The notes: a model not told the origin generated them from the sequence alone. DNA of 64,000 nucleotides from Aquibacillus sediminis (GCF_005870085.1 NZ_SZNM01000010.1:61302-125301); one strand, 5' to 3'. Shown: positions 1 through 10,596, numbered from the stretch's first letter. A program made the numbers and translations.

Positions 1-375
1 ATGTGGTTCCTGAGTCCGTTATATTGTAAAATCTGCCCATTTTGAGGCGTGAAATAGTTTCTCATTCCGCTATTTGCTATTTTCTACAAGATTTTAACCA
101 CTATAGGGCCCAATAGCGTAATCACAAACCGCTTCCCTCTAAATGTGGGGTTATTTTCTTGAATTAGTGGAACGAGGAACCAGTTAATCCAACTTGCGGT
201 TCCTCATTCCATTCCACATTTCGAGGTTCATTCCGCCTTTCCTTCAATTACTTCTGAGATGGTTTTTAAAAACAAACATTCCCCATAAAATTTCACCCAA
301 AAAACAATGAACGATATGCCTAAAACCACATAAGTTATCGTGAGAAAACTTTTTTAAAAAAATGGGACTAAATGG
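1..375. repeat. Non-coding region with dispersed hairpin-forming repeats
   Basis: No supported gene lies before argG. The stretch carries several degenerate copies of a motif like GGTTCCTCATTCCG. One near-palindromic pair is GGAACGAGGAACC at about 169-181 against GGTTCCTCATTCC at about 198-210. Other partial copies are near 5-18, 60-75 and 225-237. The same motif forms the argF terminator hairpin near 8600, which suggests a dispersed palindromic family or a terminator of an upstream gene outside the window. Confidence 0.4.
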
Positions 376-404
376 TTGAATTAATATACTTTATAGTGCA
401 TAAT
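376..404 (+). promoter_or_regulatory. argG promoter (sigma-A type)
   Basis: TTGAAT at 376-381 and CATAAT at 399-404 are separated by 17 bases, close to the sigma-A consensus. It sits about 65 bases upstream of the argG start and is overlapped by an ArgR-type operator. Confidence 0.6.
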
Positions 405-410
405 AATTCA
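397..410 (+). promoter_or_regulatory. ArgR/AhrC operator (ARG box)
   Basis: TGCATAATAATTCA matches the ARG box pattern TGAAT-4xA/T-ATTCA at all but one position and covers the -10 region of the argG promoter. Arginine-dependent repression of argGH is therefore expected. The assignment rests on the motif and the downstream genes. Confidence 0.6.
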
Positions 411-469
411 TAACATCAAAATAATTAAAAAATTGTATCTAATATAAATATTTTAAGGGGAGATCGCAA

Positions 470-1729
470 ATGGGTAAGGAGAAAATCGTTTTAGCGTATT
501 CTGGAGGACTTGATACATCAGTAGCAATTAAGTGGTTACAAGATAAATATAACTATGATGTGATCGCTGTTGGTCTTGATGTAGGAGAAGGGAAAGATCT
601 TGAATTTGTAAAAAATAAAGCATTAGACGTAGGTGCGATTAAATCCTATAGTGTCAATGCAAAAGCATTATTTGCTAATGAATATGTATTACCAGCGTTA
701 CAAGCAAATCTTCTATATGAAGGGAAATATCCGTTAGTATCGGCATTATCCCGTCCGTTAATTGCAAAAGTATTGGTTGATATTGCTGAAAAAGAAGGAG
801 CAGTTGCAGTTGCACATGGTTGTACTGGAAAAGGAAATGACCAAGTTCGTTTTGATGTAGCATTTACTGCATTAAATCCAAACTTAAAGATTGTAGCACC
901 TGTTCGTGAATGGAAAATGACAAGAGATGAAGAGATTGCCTATGCAAAAGAACATGGTATTCCAGTACCAGTAAAATTAGATAGTCCATATAGTGTCGAC
1001 CAAAACTTATGGGGACGTAGTAATGAATGTGGAATTTTAGAGGATCCGTGGGCAGAAGCACCTGCAGATGCCTTTGATCTAACAGTAGATCCTGTAGATG
1101 CGCCAGATGAGCCACAAACTGTGTATATTGGTTTTGAACAAGGGAAGCCAGTATCACTTGATGGCGAACACCTACCGTTAGAAGAGTTGATCTTGAAGTT
1201 AAATGAAGTTGCTGGAAAACATGGTGTCGGCAGAATTGATCATGTCGAAAATCGTTTAGTTGGGATTAAATCACGTGAGATTTATGAAAGCCCAGCAGCT
1301 ATTACATTGATTGAGGCGCACCAAGAATTAGAAGCACTCACACTTCCAAGAGAAGTTGCAGCGTTCAAACCAACAATTGAGCAAAAGTTAGCACAAACGA
1401 TCTATGATGGACTTTGGTATTCTCAATTAACAGATGGCTTAAAAGCATTTATTGAACAAACACAAACTTATGTTTCTGGAACAGTGAAAGTGAAACTATA
1501 TAAAGGTCACGCACAAGTGGTAGGACGTGAATCAAGTCATTCTCTATATGATTTAGATCTTGCAACATACAACAAAGGGGATGCATTTGATCATGATGCA
1601 GCACTAGGTTTTATTAAGTTATGGGGCTTACCAACGCAAGTACATTCTACTGTAAACAAAGTACATGAGGAAAAGGACACATCAATGGAAAAAACAAAAG
1701 TTGATGTAAAGGAAGCTGTCAAGCAATGA
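470..1729 (+). CDS. argG: Argininosuccinate synthase
   Basis: Joins citrulline and aspartate with ATP to give argininosuccinate, the penultimate step of arginine synthesis in the cytosol. The N-terminal ATP pyrophosphatase loop AYSGGLDTS is at residues 9-17. Further family stretches are [11 protein letters not shown] and [13 protein letters not shown]. The protein has 419 residues; the last 20 or so (after [10 protein letters not shown]) are charged and look like a dispensable tail beyond the usual length of about 400. The ATG follows a good ribosome site (aagggga). Its end overlaps the argH start by 4 bases (ATGA type), so the two are translationally coupled. Regulation is expected through the ARG box at 397-410. 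Confidence 0.97.
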   Translation: MGKEKIVLAYSGGLDTSVAIKWLQDKYNYDVIAVGLDVGEGKDLEFVKNKALDVGAIKSYSVNAKALFANEYVLPALQANLLYEGKYPLVSALSRPLIAKVLVDIAEKEGAVAVAHGCTGKGNDQVRFDVAFTALNPNLKIVAPVREWKMTRDEEIAYAKEHGIPVPVKLDSPYSVDQNLWGRSNECGILEDPWAEAPADAFDLTVDPVDAPDEPQTVYIGFEQGKPVSLDGEHLPLEELILKLNEVAGKHGVGRIDHVENRLVGIKSREIYESPAAITLIEAHQELEALTLPREVAAFKPTIEQKLAQTIYDGLWYSQLTDGLKAFIEQTQTYVSGTVKVKLYKGHAQVVGRESSHSLYDLDLATYNKGDAFDHDAALGFIKLWGLPTQVHSTVNKVHEEKDTSMEKTKVDVKEAVKQ

Positions 1730-3144
1730 AACTATGGGGCGGACGTTTTACGAAACCAACTAGTCAATTAATGGATGAATATACGGCATCGATTCAGTTT
1801 GATCAAAAACTAGCAAAGTATGATATCCAGGGAAGTCTCGCCCATGTAGAGATGTTAGCAAAGTGTGGCATTATAGCAGAAAGTGATGCCACGACAATTG
1901 CAAAGGGATTAGAAGCAGTTGCTGAAAAAATTGAAACAGGTGAAGCGGAGTTAACGGAAGATAATGAAGACATTCATATGAATGTCGAGAAACTATTAAT
2001 TGATGAAGTCGGTCCTGTCGGTGGAAAGTTACACACTGGCAGGAGCCGAAATGACCAAGTTGCTTTAGATATGCGATTATATCTTCGTGAAGCTTTGGTG
2101 ATGCTGAGTCAGCTAGTAGTAGATGTACAAAACGCTTTGTATAACCAGGCCAAAAACAACTTAGATACGGTATTGCCTGGCTATACACACCTGCAAAGAG
2201 CGCAACCAGTATTGTTTGCCCACCACATGATGGCGTATGTGTTTATGTTTCAACGTGATGTGGAACGATTGGTAGACAGTTTTAAAAGAGTGAATAAATC
2301 GCCATTAGGTGCGGGGGCGCTTGCTGGAACGAGTTTTCCAATTGACCGTCAATATGTTGCAGACAAACTAAACTTTGACGGGATTACCGAAAACAGTCTA
2401 GATTCCGTAAGTGATCGCGATTTTGTTGTCGAGTTTCTATCTAATGCATCGTTAATCTCTACCCATCTATCACGCCTATGTGAGGAGCTTGTACAATGGT
2501 CTAGTGCAGAATTTAATTTTATTGAATTGGATGATGAATTCTGTACGGGCAGTAGCATGATGCCACAAAAGAAAAACCCAGATGTAGCGGAGTTAGTACG
2601 AGGAAAAACAGGTCGTGTCTATGGGCATTTAATGGGAATGTTAACGACATTAAAAGGGCTTCCGCTAGCATATAACAAGGATATGCAAGAAGATAAAGAA
2701 GGTATGTTTGATACAGTTGAAACATTAAAAGGAGCATTAGCATTATTTGCACCGATGATCGAGTCCATGCATGTCAATAAAGAGACGATGTACCAAGCGG
2801 TTGCGAAGGATTACTCAAATGCAACGGATTTAGCGGATTACTTAGTTGGCAAAGATTTGCCGTTTAGAGAAGCGCATGCAGTTGTTGGGCAAGTGGTGCT
2901 CTACTGTATACAGCATAATAAATATTTATTAGATCTTGAATTTGAAGAGTTCCAGCAATTTTCTGAGTCTATTGATCGTGACATTTATGATGTGCTTGCA
3001 CCAGAAGCTGTCGTTAATGCTCGTGATGTTGCAGGTGGAACAGCAAAACAACGGGTGAAGGAACAATTTGAAACTGCAGATCAATTATTGCAACAAAGTT
3101 CAAATTGGATCCATGAACATGAAAAGAAGTTAAATGTGAACTAG
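1726..3144 (+). CDS. argH: Argininosuccinate lyase
   Basis: Splits argininosuccinate into arginine and fumarate, the last step of arginine synthesis. It belongs to the fumarase/aspartase superfamily. The signature [12 protein letters not shown] is at residues 275-286, with its Ser in the mobile catalytic loop. Other conserved stretches are [12 protein letters not shown] near residue 100 and [10 protein letters not shown] near 155. Length (472) is close to the usual 460. The start overlaps the argG stop. A hairpin with a T-run follows within 15 bases, so argGH may form a unit partly separate from carAB-argF. Confidence 0.97.
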   Translation: MKLWGGRFTKPTSQLMDEYTASIQFDQKLAKYDIQGSLAHVEMLAKCGIIAESDATTIAKGLEAVAEKIETGEAELTEDNEDIHMNVEKLLIDEVGPVGGKLHTGRSRNDQVALDMRLYLREALVMLSQLVVDVQNALYNQAKNNLDTVLPGYTHLQRAQPVLFAHHMMAYVFMFQRDVERLVDSFKRVNKSPLGAGALAGTSFPIDRQYVADKLNFDGITENSLDSVSDRDFVVEFLSNASLISTHLSRLCEELVQWSSAEFNFIELDDEFCTGSSMMPQKKNPDVAELVRGKTGRVYGHLMGMLTTLKGLPLAYNKDMQEDKEGMFDTVETLKGALALFAPMIESMHVNKETMYQAVAKDYSNATDLADYLVGKDLPFREAHAVVGQVVLYCIQHNKYLLDLEFEEFQQFSESIDRDIYDVLAPEAVVNARDVAGGTAKQRVKEQFETADQLLQQSSNWIHEHEKKLNVN

Positions 3145-3156
3145 ATAAAATGAATG

Positions 3157-3206
3157 TAAGAACTAAGTTTCCGATCTTGTGAAGGTTCTTAGTTCTTATT
3201 TTTTCC
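3157..3206 (+). terminator. Terminator-like hairpin after argH
   Basis: AAGAACTAAG (3158-3167) pairs perfectly with CTTAGTTCTT (3188-3197) across a 20-base loop and is followed by ATTTTTTCC. The long loop makes it a moderate terminator; some readthrough into carA is possible. Confidence 0.55.
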
Positions 3207-3212
3207 TATATA

Positions 3213-3226
3213 TGCATAATTATTAG
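3213..3226 (+). promoter_or_regulatory. Possible second ARG box before carA
   Basis: TGCATAATTATTAG shares the first eight bases with the argG operator at 397-410 but departs from consensus in the second half. It lies 46 bases upstream of the carA start. No convincing -35 was found, so this is tentative. Confidence 0.3.
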
Positions 3227-3271
3227 TTATTGAGTATAAATATTTGTTTGGGGTTTGGGAGGAATGAAATC

Positions 3272-4366
3272 ATGAAGGAACAAATTGGCTATCTTGTATT
3301 AAGTACTGGGGACGTTTTAGAAGGGAAATGGTTAGGATCAGTAAAAGAAGTAGAAGGTGAAATGGTATTTAACACAGCAATGACAGGGTATCAAGAGGTT
3401 ATGACAGATCCATCGTATGCTGGACAGATTGTTACCATGACCTATCCGCTGATTGGGAATTATGGAATGAATGATATCGACTATGAAAGTATTAAACCTT
3501 CTTTAGCTGGTTGGATTATTTCTTCCCCGTGCCATACACCTGAACATTATCAATCGAATCATACGATTGTAGATATTATCGAGAAATACCAAATTCCTAC
3601 TTTATATGATATTGATACAAGAGCATTAACGAGAATTATTCGTGAGCATGGTGAAGTGTATGGAAAAATAACAACAGATGAAAAAGATATACCCAAAAAG
3701 CGAACGGTTGATGCTGATATCGTAAAACAAGTATCCATTTCAAAAATCACCCAATTTAAAGCAAATAAACTGACTGATCAAGTCTATCCACATGTCGTTG
3801 TTTTTGATTTTGGTTATAAACACTCGATTACACATTCGTTAATGGAATTAGGTTGCCATGTCACGGTTGTTCCATATGATACATCTTTTGAAACAATAAA
3901 GGAGATAGATCCAGACGGAGTTGTATTGTCTAATGGACCAGGGAATCCTGAAGATTTAAATCATATAACAAATACGATTAAGCAAGTAACTGATTATTAC
4001 CCTACTCTAGGCATTTGCCTTGGCCATCAGCTTGTTGCATTAGCTTATGGTGCACAGACGAAGCGTCTACCTTATGGACATCGCGGGAGTAACCATCCAG
4101 TGAAAGATTTAATTACTGGAAAGGTCGTGATTACGTCACAAAACCATGGGTATGTTGTGGATCATGACTCGGTAAATAGCGGGGATTGGACTGTATCCCA
4201 TATCAATGTCAATGACCGCTCAGTGGAAGGGTTAAAGCATCGTACGAAAAATTTAATGACGGTGCAGTTTCACCCTGAAGCACACCCAGGCCCAATTGAC
4301 ACGTTCAATATTTTTACTACATTTATCAACCAGTTATCAACAAAGGGAGAGAAACAACATGCCTAA
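3272..4366 (+). CDS. carA: Carbamoyl-phosphate synthase small (glutaminase) subunit
   Basis: Hydrolyses glutamine and channels ammonia to the large subunit to make carbamoyl phosphate. The N-terminal half is the small-chain domain (GYLVLSTGDVLEG, FNTAMTGYQE). The C-terminal half is a class I glutamine amidotransferase with nucleophile Cys249 in GICLGHQ and the His/Glu pair in FHPEAHPGP. The ATG at 3272 has a strong site (gggagga); an upstream in-frame TTG at 3230 lacks one. The length is then 364 residues, normal for the family. It overlaps carB by 8 bases. Linkage to argF marks it as the arginine-pathway copy rather than the pyrimidine one. Confidence 0.96.
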   Translation: MKEQIGYLVLSTGDVLEGKWLGSVKEVEGEMVFNTAMTGYQEVMTDPSYAGQIVTMTYPLIGNYGMNDIDYESIKPSLAGWIISSPCHTPEHYQSNHTIVDIIEKYQIPTLYDIDTRALTRIIREHGEVYGKITTDEKDIPKKRTVDADIVKQVSISKITQFKANKLTDQVYPHVVVFDFGYKHSITHSLMELGCHVTVVPYDTSFETIKEIDPDGVVLSNGPGNPEDLNHITNTIKQVTDYYPTLGICLGHQLVALAYGAQTKRLPYGHRGSNHPVKDLITGKVVITSQNHGYVVDHDSVNSGDWTVSHINVNDRSVEGLKHRTKNLMTVQFHPEAHPGPIDTFNIFTTFINQLSTKGEKQHA

Positions 4367-7300
4367 ATTGCAGCACATAAAAAAAGTACTCGTGATTGGG
4401 TCAGGGCCAATTGTGATTGGTCAGGCTGCAGAATTTGATTATGCCGGAACCCAAGCATGTCTAGCACTAAAAGAAGAAGGAATTGAAGTTATACTTGTTA
4501 ACAATAATCCAGCAACCATTATGACGGATGAAAATATTGCAGATAAGGTTTATATGGAGCCGTTAACTGGTGAGTCTGTAGCTAAAATTATTGAAAAAGA
4601 AAAGCCAGATGGATTGTTGCCAACACTAGGAGGTCAAACTGGTTTGAACCTAGCTGTTACATTAACAGATTCTGGTGTATTAGCAAAATACAATGTTGAA
4701 TTACTTGGTACACCATTAGATACGATCCAAAATGGAGAAGACCGTGAGAAGTTTAAAGCCATGATGAAAGAGATTGATGAGCCAGTTCCAGAAAGTATTT
4801 CAACAAGTTCTGTTGATGAAGCTATTCAATTTGGTCAGTCAGTAGGTTTTCCGTTAATTATTCGACCTGCCTACACACTTGGTGGCGCTGGTGGGGGGAT
4901 TGCCAAAGATGAGGAACAGCTTATAACAGTTGTCAAAAGCGGTATCCATGCTAGTCCGATTAACCAAGTATTGATTGATCAAAGTGTTAAAGGTTGGAAG
5001 GAAATAGAATATGAAGTGATGCGAGACGCCAATGATACGTGCATCATCGTATGTAATATGGAGAATTTTGACCCTGTCGGTGTTCACACTGGTGACAGTA
5101 TCGTTGTCGCTCCATCGCAAACATTAAATGATCGACAATACCAAATGTTACGTTCTGTATCATGTAAGGTTATTCGTGAGCTTGGTGTTGTTGGTGGTTG
5201 TAACATTCAATTTGCCTTGAACCCTGAAAGTAATGAGTATGTCATTATTGAAGTAAATCCACGGGTAAGTCGCTCTAGTGCCTTAGCCTCCAAAGCAACG
5301 GGTTATCCAATTGCTCGAATCGCGGCTAAATTAGCCCTTGGTTACCACCTTGATGAAGTGTTAAATCCTATTACTGGGGACACGTACGCTAGTTTTGAAC
5401 CTGCCATCGATTATATTGCATTAAAAATTCCACGCTGGCCATTTGACAAATTTGCTTCAGCGGATCGGTTACTAGGTACGGCGATGAAGGCAACTGGTGA
5501 GGTTATGGCATTAGCGAGGAACTTCCCATCCGCACTAAATAAGGCAATTCGCTCGTTAGAAATAGGATTGGAACATCTTGCACTACCAGGACTCGAAGCA
5601 TATTCTAATCAGGATTTGAATCAACAATTAGTTGAGGCAACCGATGAAAGACTATTCTTTGTTGGCGAGGCTTTAAGACGTGGATATACGGTGGAAGATA
5701 TTCATGAACTAACAGCGATTAATAAGTATTTTTTAAATGAATTAGATTACATGATTCGGATCGAGCAAGAACTGCAACAAACAGGTTGGGAGCAATTAAC
5801 AGAAAGCCAGTTGAAAAAAGCAAAAGTGCTTGGTTTATCAAATAATGCATTGTCCGAAATCATGAGTGTTGATGTAAGTGACATTCAAGCTCGTATCAAA
5901 GCGTTAAATATTCGACCTTCTTATAAAATGGTTGATACTTGTGCGGCAGAATTTTCTGCAGATACGCCGTACTATTATAGTTCGTGGAATGAATTTGATG
6001 AAGTGGAAGCATTAACAGGAAAGAAAAAGGTTGCTGTTCTTGGGTCGGGTCCTATCCGAATTGGGCAAGGTGTCGAATTTGATTACTGTTCCGTTCACGC
6101 CGCCATGTCTTTAAATGACCAAGGGATAGATTCCATTGTTATTAATAATAATCCAGAAACGGTTAGTACCGATTTTAACACGGCAGATCACCTTTATTTT
6201 GAACCATTAACAGAAGAAGATGTGCTCCATGTTGTCGAAAAAGAAGGAGCAGATGGTGTCCTCGTTCAATTTGGTGGGCAAACAGCAATTAATCTAGCAG
6301 ATGGATTGCAGGACTCGGGCGTTAAATTGTTTGGTACCTCATTAGCTTCCATTGAAGCAGCAGAGGACCGTGATCAATTTTATCAACTGTTGCAAGGATT
6401 AGATATCCCTCATATTCCTGGGGATACTGTGACAGATGTACAGGATGCCAAAGCTGTGGCTAAGCAAATTGGGTATCCAGTATTAATGCGACCATCGTAT
6501 GTTATTGGTGGTAGAGGGATGGTTGTTGTTCATAATCAGGAACAGTTACTAGAGTATATTGAAGGATTAAAAGCGAATGCACCAGGTAATCGTGTGTTTC
6601 CACTACTAATTGATCGATTTATTTCCGGATTTGAGGCTGAAGTCGATGCGATTTGTGATGGAGGCAATGTGATTATCCCTGGCATTTTTCAACATATAGA
6701 GCGTGCAGGAGTGCATTCGGGTGACAGTGTTGCAGTATTTCCTGCACCAGATTTAACGGATGTGCAAAAACAGTTAATTGCAAACTATACGCAAAAAATT
6801 TCAAAACAAATTGATGCAAAAGGTATTATTAATATCCAATTCGTTATTAGTGAAGATCGAAAAGATATCTATGTGCTAGAAGTGAATCCAAGAGCCTCAA
6901 GAACAGTGCCGATTGCAAGCAAGGTTACTGGTGTGCCGATGATCGATTTGGCAACACGAGTACAGATGGGAGAGAGCTTGTCAGAGCAAGGATGGAAGTT
7001 AGGCTTACATGAAGAGGTTCCATTCTATGCTGTGAAAATGCCTGTGTTCTCGACAACGAAATTACCTGGTCTTGATCCTGTTCTTGGACCAGAGATGAAA
7101 TCAACAGGCGAGGCGATTGGTATTGGGTCAACGGTTGAAGCGGCAATTGCCAAAGCGTTTGGCTGGAAAGAAAAGACTTTAAAACCGATCGAAAGTAACG
7201 ATTCCATCTTTCTTTCTTTATCAGAAACCGATGTTGAAAATAAAGAGTTGCAAGCATTGCTTTCTAATGTGAAAGCGAATATTGTTGTTGATGCTTCGAC

Positions 7301-7604
7301 AGCAACACTATTAAAAGATAGCGGTGTCGAAGTTGCTAGTGTTATAGAAATGGATGAGGCGATCGATCAGTGTCTAGGAAATAAATTTAAGTTTGTGTGT
7401 AGCACAAAACGGACTGGGAATATGGATGGTCATGTAAAGTTGCGAGAAAGTGCGATTAAGTTAGACCTGTTATGTATGAGTTCAGTAGAGACACTTGTCG
7501 CTTATTTAAAGGCAACAAACCAAGACCAAGAGGAACCTGTTTCCATCAACGAATATATGCAGGCTGGCAAGAATCTTAATACAAAGGAGCGTGTGTTACG
7601 ATGA
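4359..7604 (+). CDS. carB: Carbamoyl-phosphate synthase large subunit
   Basis: Makes carbamoyl phosphate from bicarbonate, two ATP and the ammonia supplied by CarA. It is a duplicated protein of 1081 residues. Each half begins with a Rossmann-like segment (VLVIGSGPIVIGQAAEFDY; VAVLGSGPIRIGQGVEFDY) and carries an ATP-grasp domain (RPAYTLGGAGGGIA; RPSYVIGGRGMVV). The C-terminal 150 residues are the MGS-like allosteric domain. The start at 4359 follows aaagggagag; the longer upstream reading would lie inside carA. The 3' end overlaps argF by 4 bases. In this operon the product feeds ornithine carbamoyltransferase. Confidence 0.96.
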   Translation: MPKLQHIKKVLVIGSGPIVIGQAAEFDYAGTQACLALKEEGIEVILVNNNPATIMTDENIADKVYMEPLTGESVAKIIEKEKPDGLLPTLGGQTGLNLAVTLTDSGVLAKYNVELLGTPLDTIQNGEDREKFKAMMKEIDEPVPESISTSSVDEAIQFGQSVGFPLIIRPAYTLGGAGGGIAKDEEQLITVVKSGIHASPINQVLIDQSVKGWKEIEYEVMRDANDTCIIVCNMENFDPVGVHTGDSIVVAPSQTLNDRQYQMLRSVSCKVIRELGVVGGCNIQFALNPESNEYVIIEVNPRVSRSSALASKATGYPIARIAAKLALGYHLDEVLNPITGDTYASFEPAIDYIALKIPRWPFDKFASADRLLGTAMKATGEVMALARNFPSALNKAIRSLEIGLEHLALPGLEAYSNQDLNQQLVEATDERLFFVGEALRRGYTVEDIHELTAINKYFLNELDYMIRIEQELQQTGWEQLTESQLKKAKVLGLSNNALSEIMSVDVSDIQARIKALNIRPSYKMVDTCAAEFSADTPYYYSSWNEFDEVEALTGKKKVAVLGSGPIRIGQGVEFDYCSVHAAMSLNDQGIDSIVINNNPETVSTDFNTADHLYFEPLTEEDVLHVVEKEGADGVLVQFGGQTAINLADGLQDSGVKLFGTSLASIEAAEDRDQFYQLLQGLDIPHIPGDTVTDVQDAKAVAKQIGYPVLMRPSYVIGGRGMVVVHNQEQLLEYIEGLKANAPGNRVFPLLIDRFISGFEAEVDAICDGGNVIIPGIFQHIERAGVHSGDSVAVFPAPDLTDVQKQLIANYTQKISKQIDAKGIINIQFVISEDRKDIYVLEVNPRASRTVPIASKVTGVPMIDLATRVQMGESLSEQGWKLGLHEEVPFYAVKMPVFSTTKLPGLDPVLGPEMKSTGEAIGIGSTVEAAIAKAFGWKEKTLKPIESNDSIFLSLSETDVENKELQALLSNVKANIVVDASTATLLKDSGVEVASVIEMDEAIDQCLGNKFKFVCSTKRTGNMDGHVKLRESAIKLDLLCMSSVETLVAYLKATNQDQEEPVSINEYMQAGKNLNTKERVLR

Positions 7605-8557
7605 CAGTGAATACAGAATCGATTACTATCAAACAGCAATTAAAAGGTCGTGATTTTTTAACATTAGCGGACTATTCAGCAGATGAGATCGCTTATTTAT
7701 TAGAACTGGCTGCTCAATTAAAAGAACAACGTAAACAAGGGAACCCTGAACAACCGTTACAAGGCAAAACTTTAGGTATGATTTTTGAGAAGTCCTCTAC
7801 CCGTACACGCGTCTCCTTTGAATCAGGTGTTTATCAGTTAGGTGGAACAGGATTATTCTTAAGTACATCTGATATTCAGTTAGGCAGAGGGGAACCGATT
7901 TCTGATACTGCTCAAGTATTGTCAGGCTATCTTGATGGGATTATGATCCGTACTTTTTCACAGTCTGAGGTAGAAGAGTTAGCAAAATATGCAAGCATAC
8001 CAGTCATTAATGGTTTAACAGACTCCTATCACCCTTGTCAGGTACTAGCAGATATGCAAACGATTATCGAATTAAAAGGGACATTACAAGGGGTTAAAGT
8101 TGCATATATTGGGGATGGAAACAACATGGCTCACTCCTTAATGATTGGTGCGGCTAAAATGGGGATGGATATTCGTATTGCTGCACCAGCAGGCTATCAG
8201 CCAGACCCAGCGATCACCGAACAAGCAAAATCATTTGCTAGTGGAAATAACATTGTGGTCACAGAATCCCCAGTGGAAGCAGTGAAAGATGCCGACATCG
8301 TTTATACGGATGTTTGGGCTAGTATGGGGCAAGAAAGTGAACAACAACAACGGGAAAAAGCATTTGCAGGTTTTCAAGTGAACACGGATTTACTTGCTTA
8401 TGCAAAACCGGATGTCAGCTTTCTGCACTGTCTACCTGCACATAGAGGAGAAGAAGTGACTGCTGAAGTAATTGATGGAGAACAATCAGCTGTTTTCCAA
8501 GAGGCAGAGAACCGCCTACATGCGCAAAAGGCTTTAATGACTGCGTTAATGGGGTAA
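7601..8557 (+). CDS. argF: Ornithine carbamoyltransferase
   Basis: Transfers the carbamoyl group to ornithine to give citrulline, the substrate of ArgG. The carbamoyl-phosphate binding motif SSTRTR is at residues 65-70, HPCQ at 144-147 and the ornithine-binding HCLPA at 276-280. The length of 318 is typical of the anabolic enzyme. It is coupled to carB through an ATGA overlap, preceded by aaaggag, and is the last gene of the cluster, followed by a strong hairpin terminator. No arcA, arcC or arcD genes are nearby, which supports a biosynthetic role over arginine deiminase catabolism. Confidence 0.96.
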   Translation: MTVNTESITIKQQLKGRDFLTLADYSADEIAYLLELAAQLKEQRKQGNPEQPLQGKTLGMIFEKSSTRTRVSFESGVYQLGGTGLFLSTSDIQLGRGEPISDTAQVLSGYLDGIMIRTFSQSEVEELAKYASIPVINGLTDSYHPCQVLADMQTIIELKGTLQGVKVAYIGDGNNMAHSLMIGAAKMGMDIRIAAPAGYQPDPAITEQAKSFASGNNIVVTESPVEAVKDADIVYTDVWASMGQESEQQQREKAFAGFQVNTDLLAYAKPDVSFLHCLPAHRGEEVTAEVIDGEQSAVFQEAENRLHAQKALMTALMG

Positions 8558-8587
8558 CGTTCAAAAGTTAATCGTGAAACTAGCTAA

Positions 8588-8650
8588 AATAACGGAATGA
8601 GGGACCAGTTGAAGGTGTGAGCTGGTTCCTCATTCCGTTATTCTCTTTTT
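8588..8650 (+). terminator. Long hairpin terminator after argF
   Basis: Two 22-base arms (8588-8609 and 8621-8642) pair almost perfectly and are followed by a T-rich run. The arms contain GGAATGAGGGACCAG and its complement, the motif also seen at 1-240, so a repeat unit appears to serve as the terminator. The remaining 8651-8918 holds no gene that I can support. Confidence 0.75.
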
Positions 8651-8918
8651 TAGGGTTGTTTTGCCGACTAAGCGGATGCTTTTGCGCGAAATAGAGGAAT
8701 AGATGTCCGCTTTAAGGTGGGAGGAGGATATTTATTCGTTAAATAGCCAAAAAAGGAAAAAATAAGTATTGAGCGGATATCTGTTTTATTACAATATCGG
8801 AATAAGATAAGAAAATGAGTTAAAATATGAACCATTAGCTAACTCTATTTCATTTCAATAAACGAATGGGAACACCGAAACAACACCCTACATATTTATA
8901 ACCGAGGGCTAAATTTAA

Positions 8919-8948
8919 TTGATGTAAGGCTCATCCAACTGCTATAAT
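8919..8948 (+). promoter_or_regulatory. murB promoter (sigma-A type)
   Basis: TTGATG (8919-8924) and a perfect TATAAT (8943-8948) with an 18-base spacer lie about 40 bases before the murB start. Confidence 0.65.
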
Positions 8949-8985
8949 TTGATTGGTATGAAGTAAACTGTAGAGGATGATCGAA

Positions 8986-9903
8986 GTGGTTACGAACCAT
9001 GATTTATATAATAAGTTACTCGATGTTACTGCGGAAGAAAATGTGATGGTAGACGAACCATTAAAAAAACATACGTATACTCGATTGGGTGGTAATGCTG
9101 ATTTTTTTGTTACCCCAGCTAATAGGCGAGAGGTGCAAGAAGTAATTAAGCTAGCTAATCAAGAACTAGTGCCATTTACTTTGCTTGGGAATGGTTCCAA
9201 CTTAATTGTGAAAGATGGCGGTATTCGTGGAATTGTTATGAGTTTGAAGCGATTTACTACGATTAAAAGAGAAGGCAATAGTATTATTGCTGAAAGTGGT
9301 GCAAGGATTATTGACGCTTCTAGAAAGGCGTTAGATGAACAACTAACAGGTCTTGAATTTGCCTGTGGTATACCTGGTACTGTAGGTGGAGCGTTATTTA
9401 TGAATGCAGGAGCCTATGGTGGCGAAGTGAAAGATTGTTTGCGTGACACTGTTGTTGCTACTCGAGAAGGTGAATTATTAACACTTACTGCTGACCAACT
9501 AGATTTAGATTATCGAACGAGTAACATTCCTGAAAAAGGTTATATTGTGTTGGAAGCTCGTTTTGATTTACAGCCAGGAAATTATGAGGAAATAAAAGCA
9601 GTCATGGATGATCTAACACATAAAAGAGAGTCAAAACAACCATTAGAATATCCTTCTTGTGGAAGTGTATTCAAACGACCACCAGGTTACTTTGCTGGAA
9701 AGTTAATACAAGATAGTGAGTTGCAAGGTAAAGGGGTTGGTGGAGCAGAAGTATCCACGAAGCACGCCGGTTTTATTGTAAATAAAGACAATGCGACTGC
9801 TTCTGACTATATATCTGTGATTGAAATGGTACAGAAAACAGTGAAAGAAAAGTTTGGAGTCGAATTAGAGCGAGAAGTGAAAATATTAGGTGAAGATCTA
9901 TAA
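8986..9903 (+). CDS. murB: UDP-N-acetylenolpyruvoylglucosamine reductase
   Basis: Reduces UDP-GlcNAc-enolpyruvate to UDP-MurNAc with NADPH and FAD, the second committed step of peptidoglycan precursor synthesis in the cytosol. The FAD-binding stretch is [16 protein letters not shown], followed by [20 protein letters not shown]. The C-terminal domain carries the catalytic Ser in [11 protein letters not shown] chose the GTG at 8986 because agagg lies 9 bases upstream. The ATG at 8977 would have the purine run directly against it. The protein then has 305 residues, near the usual size for this type. It is monocistronic with its own promoter. Confidence 0.93.
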   Translation: MVTNHDLYNKLLDVTAEENVMVDEPLKKHTYTRLGGNADFFVTPANRREVQEVIKLANQELVPFTLLGNGSNLIVKDGGIRGIVMSLKRFTTIKREGNSIIAESGARIIDASRKALDEQLTGLEFACGIPGTVGGALFMNAGAYGGEVKDCLRDTVVATREGELLTLTADQLDLDYRTSNIPEKGYIVLEARFDLQPGNYEEIKAVMDDLTHKRESKQPLEYPSCGSVFKRPPGYFAGKLIQDSELQGKGVGGAEVSTKHAGFIVNKDNATASDYISVIEMVQKTVKEKFGVELEREVKILGEDL

Positions 9904-9971
9904 CAGTAATAGAGTGTGAGTCAGTTTCTCTTGCGTAGTAAGAACAGAATAATAGTTATCGCGAAGACGGA

Positions 9972-9992
9972 TGGGAGGTAAATAACCTCCCA
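9972..9992. terminator. Short hairpin after murB
   Basis: TGGGAGGT and ACCTCCCA form an 8-bp stem with a short loop. No T-run follows, so termination is uncertain; it could also act as an mRNA 3' end or a binding site. Confidence 0.3.
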
Positions 9993-10035
9993 CTAAAATA
10001 AAGGTAACGGTACATATTCGGAAAGTAGGCTGGAA

Positions 10036-10596
10036 ATGAAAACAGAAAAAGAAAAAATGTTGGCAGGAAATATGTATGACCCTGAAGATCCGGTATTAGT
10101 AAACGATCGTAAGGAAGCAAGACGAAAGGTTAGGATTTACAATCAAACATTAGAAACAGAAGGAGAAAAACGTTCCCTATTATTAAAAGAATTACTAGGT
10201 TCAACTGGAGAAAATGTATCCATGGAGCCTAATATAAGATTTGATTATGGCTACAATACATATGTTGGAGAGAACTTCTATGCAAACTTTGACTGTACCA
10301 TATTAGATGTTGGTGAAGTAAGAATTGGCGATAATTGTATGCTGGCACCAGGTGTACAAATCTATACGGCAACACATCCTCTTCATCCAACTGAACGTAA
10401 CTCTGGTAAAGAATATGCAAAACCAATTACGATTGGTAATAACGTATGGATTGGAGGAAATGCAATCGTAAACCCTGGTGTAACAGTAGGAAACAATGTT
10501 GTTATTGCTTCAGGTGCTGTCGTTACGAAAGATGTACCAAATAACGTTGTCGTTGGTGGTAATCCAGCTCAAGTGATTAAGCAAATTGATAACTAG
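10036..10596 (+). CDS. maa: Maltose O-acetyltransferase-like hexapeptide acetyltransferase
   Basis: Acetyl-CoA-dependent sugar O-acetyltransferase of the left-handed beta-helix family. The N-terminal mac domain ([15 protein letters not shown]) covers residues 7-60. Hexapeptide repeats follow from about residue 75 ([37 protein letters not shown]), with the catalytic His in TATHPLHP. The C-terminal coils are [19 protein letters not shown] and later repeats. The 186-residue length matches maltose/galactoside acetyltransferases; the true sugar substrate cannot be told from sequence. The gene stands alone, and its ribosome site (taggctgg) is weak. Confidence 0.88.
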   Translation: MKTEKEKMLAGNMYDPEDPVLVNDRKEARRKVRIYNQTLETEGEKRSLLLKELLGSTGENVSMEPNIRFDYGYNTYVGENFYANFDCTILDVGEVRIGDNCMLAPGVQIYTATHPLHPTERNSGKEYAKPITIGNNVWIGGNAIVNPGVTVGNNVVIASGAVVTKDVPNNVVVGGNPAQVIKQIDN

